Source: Jejuia algarum (GTDB taxonomy: Bacteria > Bacteroidota > Bacteroidia > Flavobacteriales > Flavobacteriaceae). Taken from it: a stretch of 64,000 nt of DNA. Position numbers and translations under genes: made by a program. Positions 35,909-44,141 of this stretch are shown here, in pieces. The DNA lies in NCBI GenBank assembly GCA_947495775.1, contig CANMAQ010000014.1, positions 1 through 64,000 on the forward strand. Direction: 5' to 3'. Position 1 is the stretch's first letter; every line of letters starts with the position of its first letter. The notes under the pieces were generated by a model. That model had not been told where the DNA came from and made no database searches. It saw only the letters and a list, made by a program, of their open reading frames with translations.

Positions 35909-36592
35909 ATGAAAACAATTATTGTAGTTGGTGGTAGTAAGGGCATTGGTAAAGCTATTATATCAAATTTATTAGCACATTCTAATGTGATAAACATTAG
36001 TCGAAGTGCGCCAGAGACATCGCATGCACATCTTACACACTTCAGTTGTGATGTTACCACAGATGCATTACCAGATATTGATGCCGCAGATGGACTGATC
36101 TACTGTCCAGGCAGCATTAATTTAAAACCCTTTTCTAGACTAAGTATAGATGATTTTAAAAATGATTTTGAAATTAATGTACTTGGTGCTGTAAAAGCCA
36201 TACAAAAATATTTACCTCTACTTAAACAAGGCACCCACCCATCAATTACATTATTTAGTACTGTAGCTGTAAAACTGGGAATGCCATTTCATGCCAGTAT
36301 CGCAGTGGCAAAAGCAGGAATTGAAGGTTTAACAAAATCTTTAGGCGCAGAATTAGCTCCTACCATTCGTGTGAATGCTATAGCCCCTACCGTAACAGAT
36401 ACAGATTTAGCAGCTAAACTCTTAAGAAATGAGAAGATGGTGACCAACATAAAAGAACGTCACCCACTTAAAAAAATATTAACGCCAGTAGAAGTTGCAG
36501 ATATGGCCGCGTTTTTAGTTTCTGAAAAATCAACATCGATTACGGGACAAGTCTTTGAAATCGATTGTGGTATCGTAAGTTTTAAACTCTAG
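35909..36592 (+). CDS. Short-chain dehydrogenase/reductase
   Basis: The 227-residue protein has the classical SDR core: TIIVVGGSKGIGKAI at the N-terminus (GGxxGIG), the NVLGAVKAI helix and the SIAVAKAGIEGLTKSLGAEL helix. The usual active-site Tyr of the YxxxK motif is not obvious, because the segment reads HASIAVAKAG, where Tyr is replaced by Ile or Val. It may therefore not act as a standard SDR oxidoreductase, or may use a variant mechanism. Its gene lies 4 bases before the glutathione peroxidase gene. Substrate unknown. Confidence 0.88.
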   Translation: MKTIIVVGGSKGIGKAIISNLLAHSNVINISRSAPETSHAHLTHFSCDVTTDALPDIDAADGLIYCPGSINLKPFSRLSIDDFKNDFEINVLGAVKAIQKYLPLLKQGTHPSITLFSTVAVKLGMPFHASIAVAKAGIEGLTKSLGAELAPTIRVNAIAPTVTDTDLAAKLLRNEKMVTNIKERHPLKKILTPVEVADMAAFLVSEKSTSITGQVFEIDCGIVSFKL

Positions 36593-36595
36593 ACT

Positions 36596-37132
36596 ATGAA
36601 CCCTTTAAAAGCATTTATTGCCACTTTAGGTCGCAAAACGCCACCATTAAAATTAGATGTCAAATCTATTTACGATATTTCTATAAACACATTACAAGGA
36701 AAAACTGTAGACTTATCAAGTTATAAAGGAAAATTTATTGTAATCGTTAATGTGGCTTCAAAATGTGGTTTTACGCCTCAATATAAAGAGTTACAAAAAC
36801 TACAAGATACTTATAAAGACAAGCTTCAAGTTATTGGTGTGCCATGCAACCAGTTTGGAAATCAAGAACCTGGAGATGCCCAAACCATAGAAAGCTTTTG
36901 CGAATTGAATTATGGTGTTGATTTTCTAATCACAGAAAAAGTGGCTGTAAAAGGCGTCAATCAACACCCGTTATACCAATGGTTAACGCAAAAAATTAAT
37001 AATGGCGTGACAGATACTTCTGTAAAGTGGAACTTTCAAAAATACCTTATAAGTCCAGAAGGTACTCTAATAGACTATTACTATTCTGCAACGAAACCAA
37101 TGAGTACAAAAATTGTAAAACACTTAAACTAA
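36596..37132 (+). CDS. Glutathione peroxidase family protein
   Basis: The 178-residue thiol peroxidase reduces hydrogen peroxide and lipid hydroperoxides, probably using bacillithiol or thioredoxin as electron donor in this organism. The active-site cysteine is Cys57 in NVASKCGFTPQY. The catalytic Gln is in VPCNQFGNQEPG and the Trp/Asn in VKWNFQKYLI. A short N-terminal extension of about 25 residues has no clear signal. It sits between the SDR and Lacal_2735 genes in the island, consistent with protection from light-generated peroxides. Confidence 0.92.
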   Translation: MNPLKAFIATLGRKTPPLKLDVKSIYDISINTLQGKTVDLSSYKGKFIVIVNVASKCGFTPQYKELQKLQDTYKDKLQVIGVPCNQFGNQEPGDAQTIESFCELNYGVDFLITEKVAVKGVNQHPLYQWLTQKINNGVTDTSVKWNFQKYLISPEGTLIDYYYSATKPMSTKIVKHLN

Positions 37133-37138
37133 ATAGCT

Positions 37139-37303
37139 ATGTTCAGTTTTTTTAAAAAGAAAACCCAAAAGGAAAAATTAGAAGACAAATTTAAAAAATT
37201 AATGAAAGAATGGCATGAACTTTCTTCTATTAACAGAGCGGCTAGCGACCAAAAATACGCTGAAGCTCAAGACATTGTAAAGTTGATAAACGCTAATAAA
37301 TAA
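37139..37303 (+). CDS. Lacal_2735 family small protein
   Basis: This 54-residue gene starts with MFSFFKKKTQKEKLEDKFKKL and continues with a helical, charged middle ending in SDQKYAEAQDIVKLI. The MFxxFKKK start and the NRxxSDQKxAEA core are the pattern of the Lacal_2735 family known from Flavobacteriaceae. It follows the glutathione peroxidase gene by 6 bases and precedes TspO by 5, so it is part of the operon. A short helical protein is expected; function unknown. Confidence 0.82.
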   Translation: MFSFFKKKTQKEKLEDKFKKLMKEWHELSSINRAASDQKYAEAQDIVKLINANK

Positions 37304-37308
37304 GCACG

Positions 37309-37773
37309 TTGTTTAAAACACTTATTGTATTTCTCGTCTTAAACTTTGGCGCTTTAGCTATTGGTAGTCGCCTAATGCTTAATGGCCCTACTACAGACTG
37401 GTACATAAACCTTAATAAAGCCCCATGGACACCCCCAGGATGGGTTTTTGGTGTCGCTTGGACTTCTATCATGCTGTGCTATTCTGTATACATGTCGTAT
37501 CTGTATAAAAGTAAGCCTAACATTGAAATTGTAGTGCTTTTTGCGGTACAGTTGTTTTTAAATGTGATTTGGAATTATGTGTTTTTTAATCAGCACCTCG
37601 TGAGTTTAGGTCTTGCTACACTTATAGCTCTAACACTTGTCGTTGCCATTTTTACGTTTAGGTTCTTTAATGCTTTAGCCTATAAAACACTTTTAATTGC
37701 GCCCTATTTGATTTGGCTTTGTATTGCAACATCCCTTAACGCCTACATATTGATATACAACGCTTCTTATTAG
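37309..37773 (+). CDS. TspO/MBR family membrane protein
   Basis: The 154-residue protein has five transmembrane helices and the aromatic-rich TspO signature: DWYINLNKAPWTPPGWVFG, then VAWTSIMLCYS, later LFLNVIWNYVFF. TspO binds porphyrins and related molecules in the membrane and is linked to light and oxidative stress in bacteria, which suits the island. The start is a TTG five bases after the preceding stop, because no upstream or nearby in-frame ATG gives the full first helix. This unusual start may keep expression low. Confidence 0.9.
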   Translation: MFKTLIVFLVLNFGALAIGSRLMLNGPTTDWYINLNKAPWTPPGWVFGVAWTSIMLCYSVYMSYLYKSKPNIEIVVLFAVQLFLNVIWNYVFFNQHLVSLGLATLIALTLVVAIFTFRFFNALAYKTLLIAPYLIWLCIATSLNAYILIYNASY

Positions 37774-37796
37774 CGTAAGTACTAACAATTCACGAC

Positions 37797-38258
37797 ATGA
37801 AAATATACCGATTACACCAAAAACAAAAGCTACCTATATCTTTAGAAAAAGCTTGGGCCTTTTTATCAGACCCTAGAAACCTTAAAACCATTACCCCCGA
37901 TTATATGGGCTTTGAAATACGCTCTGGAGCCGACAGACCCATGTATGCCGGACAAATTATACAATATATCGTCACGCCTATATTAGGTATAAAAACCAAA
38001 TGGGTTACCGAAATAACGCATACCTCAGAAAACAATTATTTTGTAGATGAACAACGTTTCGGTCCATATGCGTTATGGCATCACAAGCACTTTATAAAGG
38101 AAATTGAGGGTGGCGTAGAAATGGAGGACATTATAGACTACAAGGTGCCTTTTGGGCTTCTAGGACAACTGGTACACCCTATACTTGTTAAGCCCAAACT
38201 TGAAGAGATCTTTAAGTACAGAACGGAAAAGTTAACATCTATTTTTGGTTCCTATTAA
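37797..38258 (+). CDS. SRPBCC family (START-like) protein
   Basis: The 153-residue protein has the polyketide-cyclase/START-like fold of the SRPBCC superfamily: a beta-strand start (KIYRLHQKQKLPISLEKAWAFLSDPRNL), then ITPDYMGFEI, a central WVTEITH, and the long C-terminal helix KPKLEEIFKYRTEKLTSI. Members bind hydrophobic ligands. Position between TspO and a photolyase suggests a small-molecule partner in light response, but the ligand is unknown. The next gene starts 22 bases after its stop. Confidence 0.88.
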   Translation: MKIYRLHQKQKLPISLEKAWAFLSDPRNLKTITPDYMGFEIRSGADRPMYAGQIIQYIVTPILGIKTKWVTEITHTSENNYFVDEQRFGPYALWHHKHFIKEIEGGVEMEDIIDYKVPFGLLGQLVHPILVKPKLEEIFKYRTEKLTSIFGSY

Positions 38259-38279
38259 ACAGTATTAAAACAGTACATT

Positions 38280-39587
38280 TTGAAAAAGCAACCCCTAAAT
38301 ATCTTTTGGTTTAGAAGAGACTTAAGGCTAGATGATAACCATGGCCTCTATGAGGCTTTAAACAGCGACCATCCTGTCTTACCTATTTTTATTTTTGATA
38401 CAGAGATTCTAGAGCAACTTCCTAAAAACGATGCGAGACTAAATTTCATTCATGAGACCCTAGAAACCATGCAAGCGCAACTGCAAGCTGCTCATCACGG
38501 CAGTATTGCCCTATTTCATGGAAAACCATTAGATATTTATAAAGATTTAGTAGCCAACTATACCATAGATACGGTATTTACCAATCACGATTACGAACCC
38601 TATGCCAAGCAACGTGATGCCTCTATTCAGTCCTTCTTAAAAACACAGGGTATTGCATTTCAAACCTTCAAAGATCAAGTTATTTTTGAAAAAGATGAGA
38701 TCGTTAAAAAAGACGGTACTCCCTATGTTGTTTACACACCGTTTATGAAAACTTGGAAATCTAGTTTCCAATCACATACACTTTCCCATTATGAGACCAA
38801 AGCCCTTTTAAAACATATTTGTCGCGATATTGAAGTCCCCCATTTAAGTTTAGAAGCTTTAGGTTTTACCAAAGCAACACAAAAAATAGAACCTTATACG
38901 GTTACACCTCAACTCATACAAACTTACGAAGCCACGCGAAACTTTCCTGCGCAAGATACCACCTCTAAACTGGGGCCGCATTTACGATTTGGTACGGTTA
39001 GTATTCGAAAAATGGTAAAAAAAGCGATTGCAGAAGACAATGAGATTTTTTGGCAAGAACTGATATGGCGTGAATTTTTTATGCAAATTCTTTGGCATTT
39101 CCCACACACGGCAAACGCGAGTTTTAAATCGAAATACGATAGAATAGAATGGCGTAATGATGCCACTGAATTTAAAGCGTGGTGTGAAGGTAAAACAGGT
39201 TACCCTTTTGTAGATGCTGGTATGCGTCAACTCAATGCAACTGGGTTTATGCATAACCGTGTACGTATGCTTGTTGGTAGTTTTTTATGCAAGCATTTAC
39301 TCATTGATTGGCGATGGGGAGAGGCCTATTTTGCTGAAAAACTACACGATTACGATATGGCTAGCAATATCGGGAATTGGCAATGGGTCGCTGGCAGCGG
39401 TGTGGACGCAGCACCGTACTTTAGAATTTTCAATCCCACAACGCAAATTCAAAAATTTGACAAGAACTTAGACTATATTAAAGCATGGGTGCCCGATTTT
39501 CAAGAATTAACATACCCGCAGCCCATTGTAGATCATAAACTAGCACGCGAACGTTGTTTAGAAACCTACAAAGCGGCTTTAGCATAA
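38280..39587 (+). CDS. Class I-type deoxyribodipyrimidine photolyase
   Basis: The 435-residue protein is a canonical DNA photolyase, which uses blue light and FADH- to split cyclobutane pyrimidine dimers. The N-terminal domain begins LNIFWFRRDLRLDDNHGLY. In the FAD domain, FWQELIWREFFMQIL, YPFVDAGMRQLNATGFMHNR and DYDMASNIGNWQWVAGSG carry intact FAD and substrate residues. It starts with TTG, since no ATG in frame lies upstream of the first strand. A direct repeat (ATTAAACAGT and ATTAAAACAGT at 38254-38274) lies just ahead of the start, and TACATTTTG overlaps it. Confidence 0.94.
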   Translation: MKKQPLNIFWFRRDLRLDDNHGLYEALNSDHPVLPIFIFDTEILEQLPKNDARLNFIHETLETMQAQLQAAHHGSIALFHGKPLDIYKDLVANYTIDTVFTNHDYEPYAKQRDASIQSFLKTQGIAFQTFKDQVIFEKDEIVKKDGTPYVVYTPFMKTWKSSFQSHTLSHYETKALLKHICRDIEVPHLSLEALGFTKATQKIEPYTVTPQLIQTYEATRNFPAQDTTSKLGPHLRFGTVSIRKMVKKAIAEDNEIFWQELIWREFFMQILWHFPHTANASFKSKYDRIEWRNDATEFKAWCEGKTGYPFVDAGMRQLNATGFMHNRVRMLVGSFLCKHLLIDWRWGEAYFAEKLHDYDMASNIGNWQWVAGSGVDAAPYFRIFNPTTQIQKFDKNLDYIKAWVPDFQELTYPQPIVDHKLARERCLETYKAALA

Positions 39588-39629
39588 AAATAAGGTTATA
39601 AAATTAGAATGCTACCCTAAAAGTAAGCA

Positions 39630-40871
39630 CTAGCCCATAACCGTACCTGTTATTTTTTCATCGACAGCTTTCGCGGCTAATGCTCCAGAAAGCATCGCTG
39701 CATTTAAGGAACCGTTTAAGGTTACATCGCCTGCTAAAAATACAGTATCTGTAAGTTGTGTTTCTGAAGCACTCGTGGTATATCTAACATCATTAAGTAC
39801 AGGCAATGCTTTAGCGATTGTATACGTTTTAAGGTGCTTTATAACTGGTATTTTAAAATACTGTTCTAAATCTTTACGAACAACAGCTTCTAATGCTGTA
39901 TCGGTTAATTCATGTGCTTTAACCACACTTACAGACACTAACTTATCTGTAGTCTCTTCAGCTTCTGGAAAACATATAGAATTAATGAGTGTGGGGGTAT
40001 CATTAGACGCTAAGCCTAACATCGGTCTTTTAAATACTGACGTTTCTGGCACACTAAAATAAAGCGTTTGTACACGTTTCCATTGTAAATTTGCACCTGA
40101 CAGATTAGAAATAAGATTGGAGGCTTCTCCTGTTACTATAATAAAATCAAAATCCTGAGTTTTAGCCGCTTCAAAATGCAGGGTTTGTCCCTTAATAGCA
40201 GTAACTCTTGTGTTTAGAGTAATAGTCGTTTGTTTTAATTTTGCTGCCAATTGGTTTGGAATATCTTGTATCCCTGCCTTAGGAACCACAGCTTCACCTT
40301 CACTAAACATCTTAAAAATAAATTCAAACATTCTGGAAGACGTCTCAAGTGCCGTCTCTAAAAAAATACCTGAGAAAAACGGCTTAAAAAAATCATTTAT
40401 TACCGCTTTAGAGAACCCATAATCTGTTAAGTACTGAAGCGTTGTTCGTTCGGGTTTATCAAATATAGCGGCTATTGAAGTACGCTTTAAAGCCTTGGTA
40501 AGTTTGTAGATCTTTAATTTATCCTTTAAAGTACCTATCTTAGAGCTTAGCGTGGGCCATAACAATGTTAGATCCCTTAAAGGGTCTCCAATACAAAATT
40601 GTTGTCCATTTTTAAAAATGTAGGCGCCTGCATCAAAAGCAGTTACATCTAATGCCGCAGTATCTAAATATTTTTGTGCCATAGGATAGGCAGACAATAA
40701 AACTTGAAAGCCTTTATCTAAAGTAAATCCTTCCACCTGATCGGTTTGCACTCTACCTCCTATTGCTGTATCTGCATCAAAAATTACAGGCTTATAGCCC
40801 TTAGCTTCCAATTCTAATGCTGCTATTAATCCACTGACACCAGCACCTATAATTGCTATTTTGCTATCCAT
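39630..40871 (-). CDS. FAD-dependent oxidoreductase (amine oxidase/protoporphyrinogen oxidase-like)
   Basis: The 413-residue flavoprotein opens with a dinucleotide fold (IAIIGAGVSGLIAALELEAK) and the GG-motif DTAIGGRVQTDQVEGFTLDKGF, typical of the amine oxidase and carotenoid/protoporphyrinogen desaturase superfamily. The final FLAGDVTLNGSLNAAMLSG segment binds the flavin. Members desaturate or oxidise hydrophobic substrates; a role in carotenoid or heme metabolism would fit the island, but the substrate is not shown. It is transcribed toward the photolyase, so the two are convergent. A TATTTTTG -7-like element is visible in its upstream region on the minus strand. Confidence 0.88.
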   Translation of the reverse strand: MDSKIAIIGAGVSGLIAALELEAKGYKPVIFDADTAIGGRVQTDQVEGFTLDKGFQVLLSAYPMAQKYLDTAALDVTAFDAGAYIFKNGQQFCIGDPLRDLTLLWPTLSSKIGTLKDKLKIYKLTKALKRTSIAAIFDKPERTTLQYLTDYGFSKAVINDFFKPFFSGIFLETALETSSRMFEFIFKMFSEGEAVVPKAGIQDIPNQLAAKLKQTTITLNTRVTAIKGQTLHFEAAKTQDFDFIIVTGEASNLISNLSGANLQWKRVQTLYFSVPETSVFKRPMLGLASNDTPTLINSICFPEAEETTDKLVSVSVVKAHELTDTALEAVVRKDLEQYFKIPVIKHLKTYTIAKALPVLNDVRYTTSASETQLTDTVFLAGDVTLNGSLNAAMLSGALAAKAVDEKITGTVMG

Positions 40872-41072
40872 CGCTTTTTTTACAAAAATAAGGCTTAAAC
40901 ACTTAAAAAAAGGCGTTCTTCGCTCTATTTTAAAGCCTCGATATTCCTCATATAATCATAAAATAACGCTTATGGTCAAGCATAGCCTGTGTTTAAAATA
41001 ACAGCGCTTTTCTCTTCTAAAATTACATGTATTTTATTACATTTAAACCTATTAAACACAAACTATTCTATT

Positions 41073-41435
41073 ATGAATACACAAGAGGTTGCCAACCAAT
41101 GGGCACAACTATGCCGTGAGGGCAAAAACATTGAGTGTGTAGAAGCACTTTATCACGATACAGTTACGAGTAAAGAAATGCCAGGTGTTCCTTATGGAGA
41201 GGTGGTAAGCGGCAAGGAAAATGTACTCGCTAAAAGTAAAGAATGGTTAGATACTGTTATAGAATTTCATAGTAATGACATCTCTGAACCTGTGATCGCG
41301 CATAACCATTTTACCAGTAGAATGCGTTTTGATGTTACATTTAAGGATCGAGGCAGGCAACAAATGGACGAAATCTGTGTCTTTGAAGTAAAAGATGGTA
41401 AAATAATACATGAACAGTTTTTCTATACCATGTAA
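41073..41435 (+). CDS. SnoaL-like / NTF2-like protein
   Basis: The 120-residue protein matches small NTF2-like fold proteins: MNTQEVANQWAQLCREGK, then EALYHDTVTSKEMPG, FTSRMRFDVTFKDRGR and the final VFEVKDGKIIHEQFFYTM. Such proteins form a cone with a hydrophobic pocket and act as isomerases, hydrolases or ligand binders, often with unknown substrates. The longest frame starts at 40989, but the ATG at 41073 gives the family's normal length. It lies at the right edge of the photoprotection island, and a long inverted repeat follows its stop. Confidence 0.85.
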   Translation: MNTQEVANQWAQLCREGKNIECVEALYHDTVTSKEMPGVPYGEVVSGKENVLAKSKEWLDTVIEFHSNDISEPVIAHNHFTSRMRFDVTFKDRGRQQMDEICVFEVKDGKIIHEQFFYTM

Positions 41436-41446
41436 GTTTGCAAACT

Positions 41447-41507
41447 AATTACCATTTGAATACGTGCTATTGTTTTAAACTTCAGAGCGTCTATTCAAAT
41501 GGTAATT
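41447..41507. repeat. Perfect 16-bp inverted repeat between convergent genes
   Basis: Arms at 41447-41462 and 41492-41507 (AATTACCATTTGAATA and its exact complement) surround a 29-base spacer. It would form a strong hairpin after the SnoaL-like gene and before the stop of the convergent gene at 41613. No T run follows on either strand directly, so it is not a textbook terminator. It could end transcription in both directions or protect mRNA 3' ends. Confidence 0.75.
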
Positions 41508-41612
41508 GTTATCTAAAAAAAGTATTACAGTAAATTTCACATTTCCTATACTTTAAATTTACCAGAATTAAAGATACCATAGAAGCGCTCTTGAAATCTT
41601 TGTACTTTAGGT

Positions 41613-42560
41613 TTAAGTAATTAATTGTGCAACGATAGTCTTTACAGGTAAGATTGCTTTGGTATGTTCTATACTAGGGCCTGCAACCCATACGGTTTTA
41701 TAAGTTACTTTGGTCGCCGCATTTTTTGTGGCATTCATACCTATGGCAAACCGTATCATTTTCACCCATTTTTTTAGAGTCCGGTTTTTATTTAATAGGC
41801 CTTCTATCCAAGTCGCTTTTGTGCCTACTTTTTGAACATACGGTGTATTAATAACGGTACATGGCGTACCCGATATGCGTTCTGTCATCACAATATCGTT
41901 AGCACCATAATCCACACATGCTTGTTTGTAATCTTCTGTAACACCAGCCTCTACCGAAGCTATAAAAGGACTTCCTACCGAAACGCCTTCTGCGCCGTAG
42001 CTTAGCATCGCATCGATATCTGCTTTTCTTCCAACACCGCCAGCAGAAATAATAGGAATCGTACACTGGGTGCTTAAATCTTTAATTAACAGCTCTGGAC
42101 TTATGGTACCGCGATGGCCACCTGCTTCATTATTAACTGCTATAATAGCATCTGCTCCTAAGGCTTCTACTTTTTTAGCAAAACCTAAGTCGGTAACATC
42201 GCAAAATACTTTAATCCCTACTTTGTGCGCCTCTATAATCGTTTCCTTAGGATTGCCTAGAGACGTAATTATAAAATCGCAGCCCTCTTCACAGATAACC
42301 CGAAGCTGTTCTTTATATTTAATATTAGAGGTATTAACAATAAGGTTAAAACCAAATGCTCCCTTAGCTGGTTTTAACGATTTAAGCGTTTGTAAAGCTG
42401 CTCTTAACTCTTCTAAAGTTCTGTAATTTAAAGCAGGAATACATCCAGCAATACCACTAGACATTGCTTCTTTTACCATAGCAACATTAGACACTAAAAA
42501 CATAGGCGCCTGAATGATGGGATAACTGATATCTAAAAGGGTCGTTAATTGTGTTTCCAT
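41613..42560 (-). CDS. Nitronate monooxygenase family protein
   Basis: The 315-residue protein has the FMN-binding TIM-barrel features of the NPD/nitronate monooxygenase family: an opening DISYPIIQAPMFLVSN, the VIVNTSN and EEGCDFIITSLGNP strands, an AVNNEAGGHRGTISPELL loop and the ISAGGVGRKADIDAMLSYGAEGVSVGSPF phosphate-binding end. It oxidises alkyl nitronates or acts as an enoyl reductase-like flavoenzyme; the true substrate is uncertain. It is transcribed alone. Confidence 0.88.
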   Translation of the reverse strand: METQLTTLLDISYPIIQAPMFLVSNVAMVKEAMSSGIAGCIPALNYRTLEELRAALQTLKSLKPAKGAFGFNLIVNTSNIKYKEQLRVICEEGCDFIITSLGNPKETIIEAHKVGIKVFCDVTDLGFAKKVEALGADAIIAVNNEAGGHRGTISPELLIKDLSTQCTIPIISAGGVGRKADIDAMLSYGAEGVSVGSPFIASVEAGVTEDYKQACVDYGANDIVMTERISGTPCTVINTPYVQKVGTKATWIEGLLNKNRTLKKWVKMIRFAIGMNATKNAATKVTYKTVWVAGPSIEHTKAILPVKTIVAQLIT

Positions 42561-42712
42561 AATGTTCTAATATTAGTGTTACTGAAAATATAAGTTTGGG
42601 GTTACTACCATAAAAGCACATTACAATACCTGTTAAACAATTAACGTATAGAAAACGGCTTTGTAACAAATATACTAAATATTATGCATGCATAGTAAAC
42701 AACAAAACCGAC

Positions 42713-43942
42713 CTAATTTACAAACCTATAGTAACCACATTTGAGGTAGGCACCTTCTGGAAAAGTTACAGGGTGGTCTGTATCATGTAATGTTTTTAAA
42801 GCAATGGTGTGCGCTCTATTCTGAGCATTTAACACCTTGCTATTTATAGCAAAAAAATCGTCTGCTAGAATTCGAGAAGAACAAGACGCTAATACCAAAA
42901 GCCCCTTTTTAGCTGTAAGCTGTATCCCTAATGCTGCCAACTGCGCATATTTCTTTTTAGCCAATTCTATTTCTGAAGCTTGCTTGGCAAAACTTGGTGG
43001 ATCTATAACTACTACATCGTAAGTGACTTTATTTTCTATCAATGCTTTTAAAGCCTCAAAAGCATCTCCTACTATGGTTTTATGTGTCCCACTGTACGCA
43101 TTTAGTTTTCCATTGGCAATTGCAATATCTAAAGCTTGTTTGCTAATATCTAAACTTGTGACTTCTTTAGCCCCATTATGTAGCGCATGTACCGAAAATC
43201 CACCTGCATAAGAAAACACATCTAAGACGGTTTTGTGTTTAGACCATAAGCCTACTTGCTTTCTATTAGCACGATGGTCTAAGAAATAACCTGTTTTATG
43301 GCCTTTAATAACATGAGCCGAAAAACGTACTCCATGTTCTACAAAACCAACAACTGGATTCGTTAAGGTGCCATATAGTACATCTCCATCTACAAGTGTA
43401 TGCGATTTTAACTGTTGCAAGTTTCTGCTAAGGCGTACTACTATGGTTTTACATTTAGAGGTTTGCTGCAATCCCGTCATAATAGACTCTAGGTAGGGCA
43501 GCCATATGTCTGCATACAGTTTTACCACCAAAACCGTATCGTAAACATCTGCGATAAGCCCTGGAAACCCATCATTTTCTCCAAATAGTAAACGGTAGCT
43601 ATTGGTATTGGTTTTTAATAATGAATTTCGTTTCGCATATGCCTTTTTTATATTTTTAATAAAAAAAGTGGCATTAATTTCTACTTTATCGATACCACTA
43701 TGCAACATTTTAATTCGGATGGGCGAATGCGCATCATATAACCCCAAGCCAATAACTCTATTTTTATTTTTACTGAAAATAATAGCCAAATCACCAGATT
43801 TAGCGGTTTCATTTATTTTTACAATATTATTTGAAAACACCCAAGGATGTCCTTTAACGACAAACTGTTCGCCTTTAGCACTTAATTTAACCGCCAAACG
43901 CTTTGGCTTATAATTGGATGTTATTTGTTTTAAAAACTGCAT
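42713..43942 (-). CDS. Class I SAM-dependent rRNA methyltransferase (RlmI-like)
   Basis: The 409-residue protein fits the RlmI family, which methylates a cytosine in 23S rRNA. An N-terminal PUA-like domain is seen in KLSAKGEQFVVKGHPWVFSNNI. The middle has GYFLDHRANRKQVG, the SAM-binding strand VLDVFSYAGGFSVHALHNGA and the catalytic VVIDPPSFAK. The late LVLASCSSRI segment is also typical. Length and order are normal. It stands alone between two intergenic spaces. Confidence 0.9.
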   Translation of the reverse strand: MQFLKQITSNYKPKRLAVKLSAKGEQFVVKGHPWVFSNNIVKINETAKSGDLAIIFSKNKNRVIGLGLYDAHSPIRIKMLHSGIDKVEINATFFIKNIKKAYAKRNSLLKTNTNSYRLLFGENDGFPGLIADVYDTVLVVKLYADIWLPYLESIMTGLQQTSKCKTIVVRLSRNLQQLKSHTLVDGDVLYGTLTNPVVGFVEHGVRFSAHVIKGHKTGYFLDHRANRKQVGLWSKHKTVLDVFSYAGGFSVHALHNGAKEVTSLDISKQALDIAIANGKLNAYSGTHKTIVGDAFEALKALIENKVTYDVVVIDPPSFAKQASEIELAKKKYAQLAALGIQLTAKKGLLVLASCSSRILADDFFAINSKVLNAQNRAHTIALKTLHDTDHPVTFPEGAYLKCGYYRFVN

Positions 43943-44084
43943 GGTCTCATTTTCTCTTCTGGCTACAAATATAGCTGTACCCTTTATAAAATAACCATAA
44001 TGTAGTTCATTTATATTTATGGAATATCTAAATATGACTTCAATCTATAGACACTTTTTTCTATAACACGACTGTAGTATGCCA

Positions 44085-44121
44085 TAAAAAAAGGCTGATA
44101 TTATACAATACCAACCTTTTA
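44085..44121 (-). terminator. Terminator of the 285-residue T9SS protein gene
   Basis: On the minus strand AAAAGGTTGGTATT pairs with AATATCAGCCTTTT (two G-T wobbles) across a short loop, followed by a T run. It lies about 20 bases after the stop at 44142. Confidence 0.7.
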
Positions 44122-44141
44122 AATGTAGTGTTTTAAATGTA

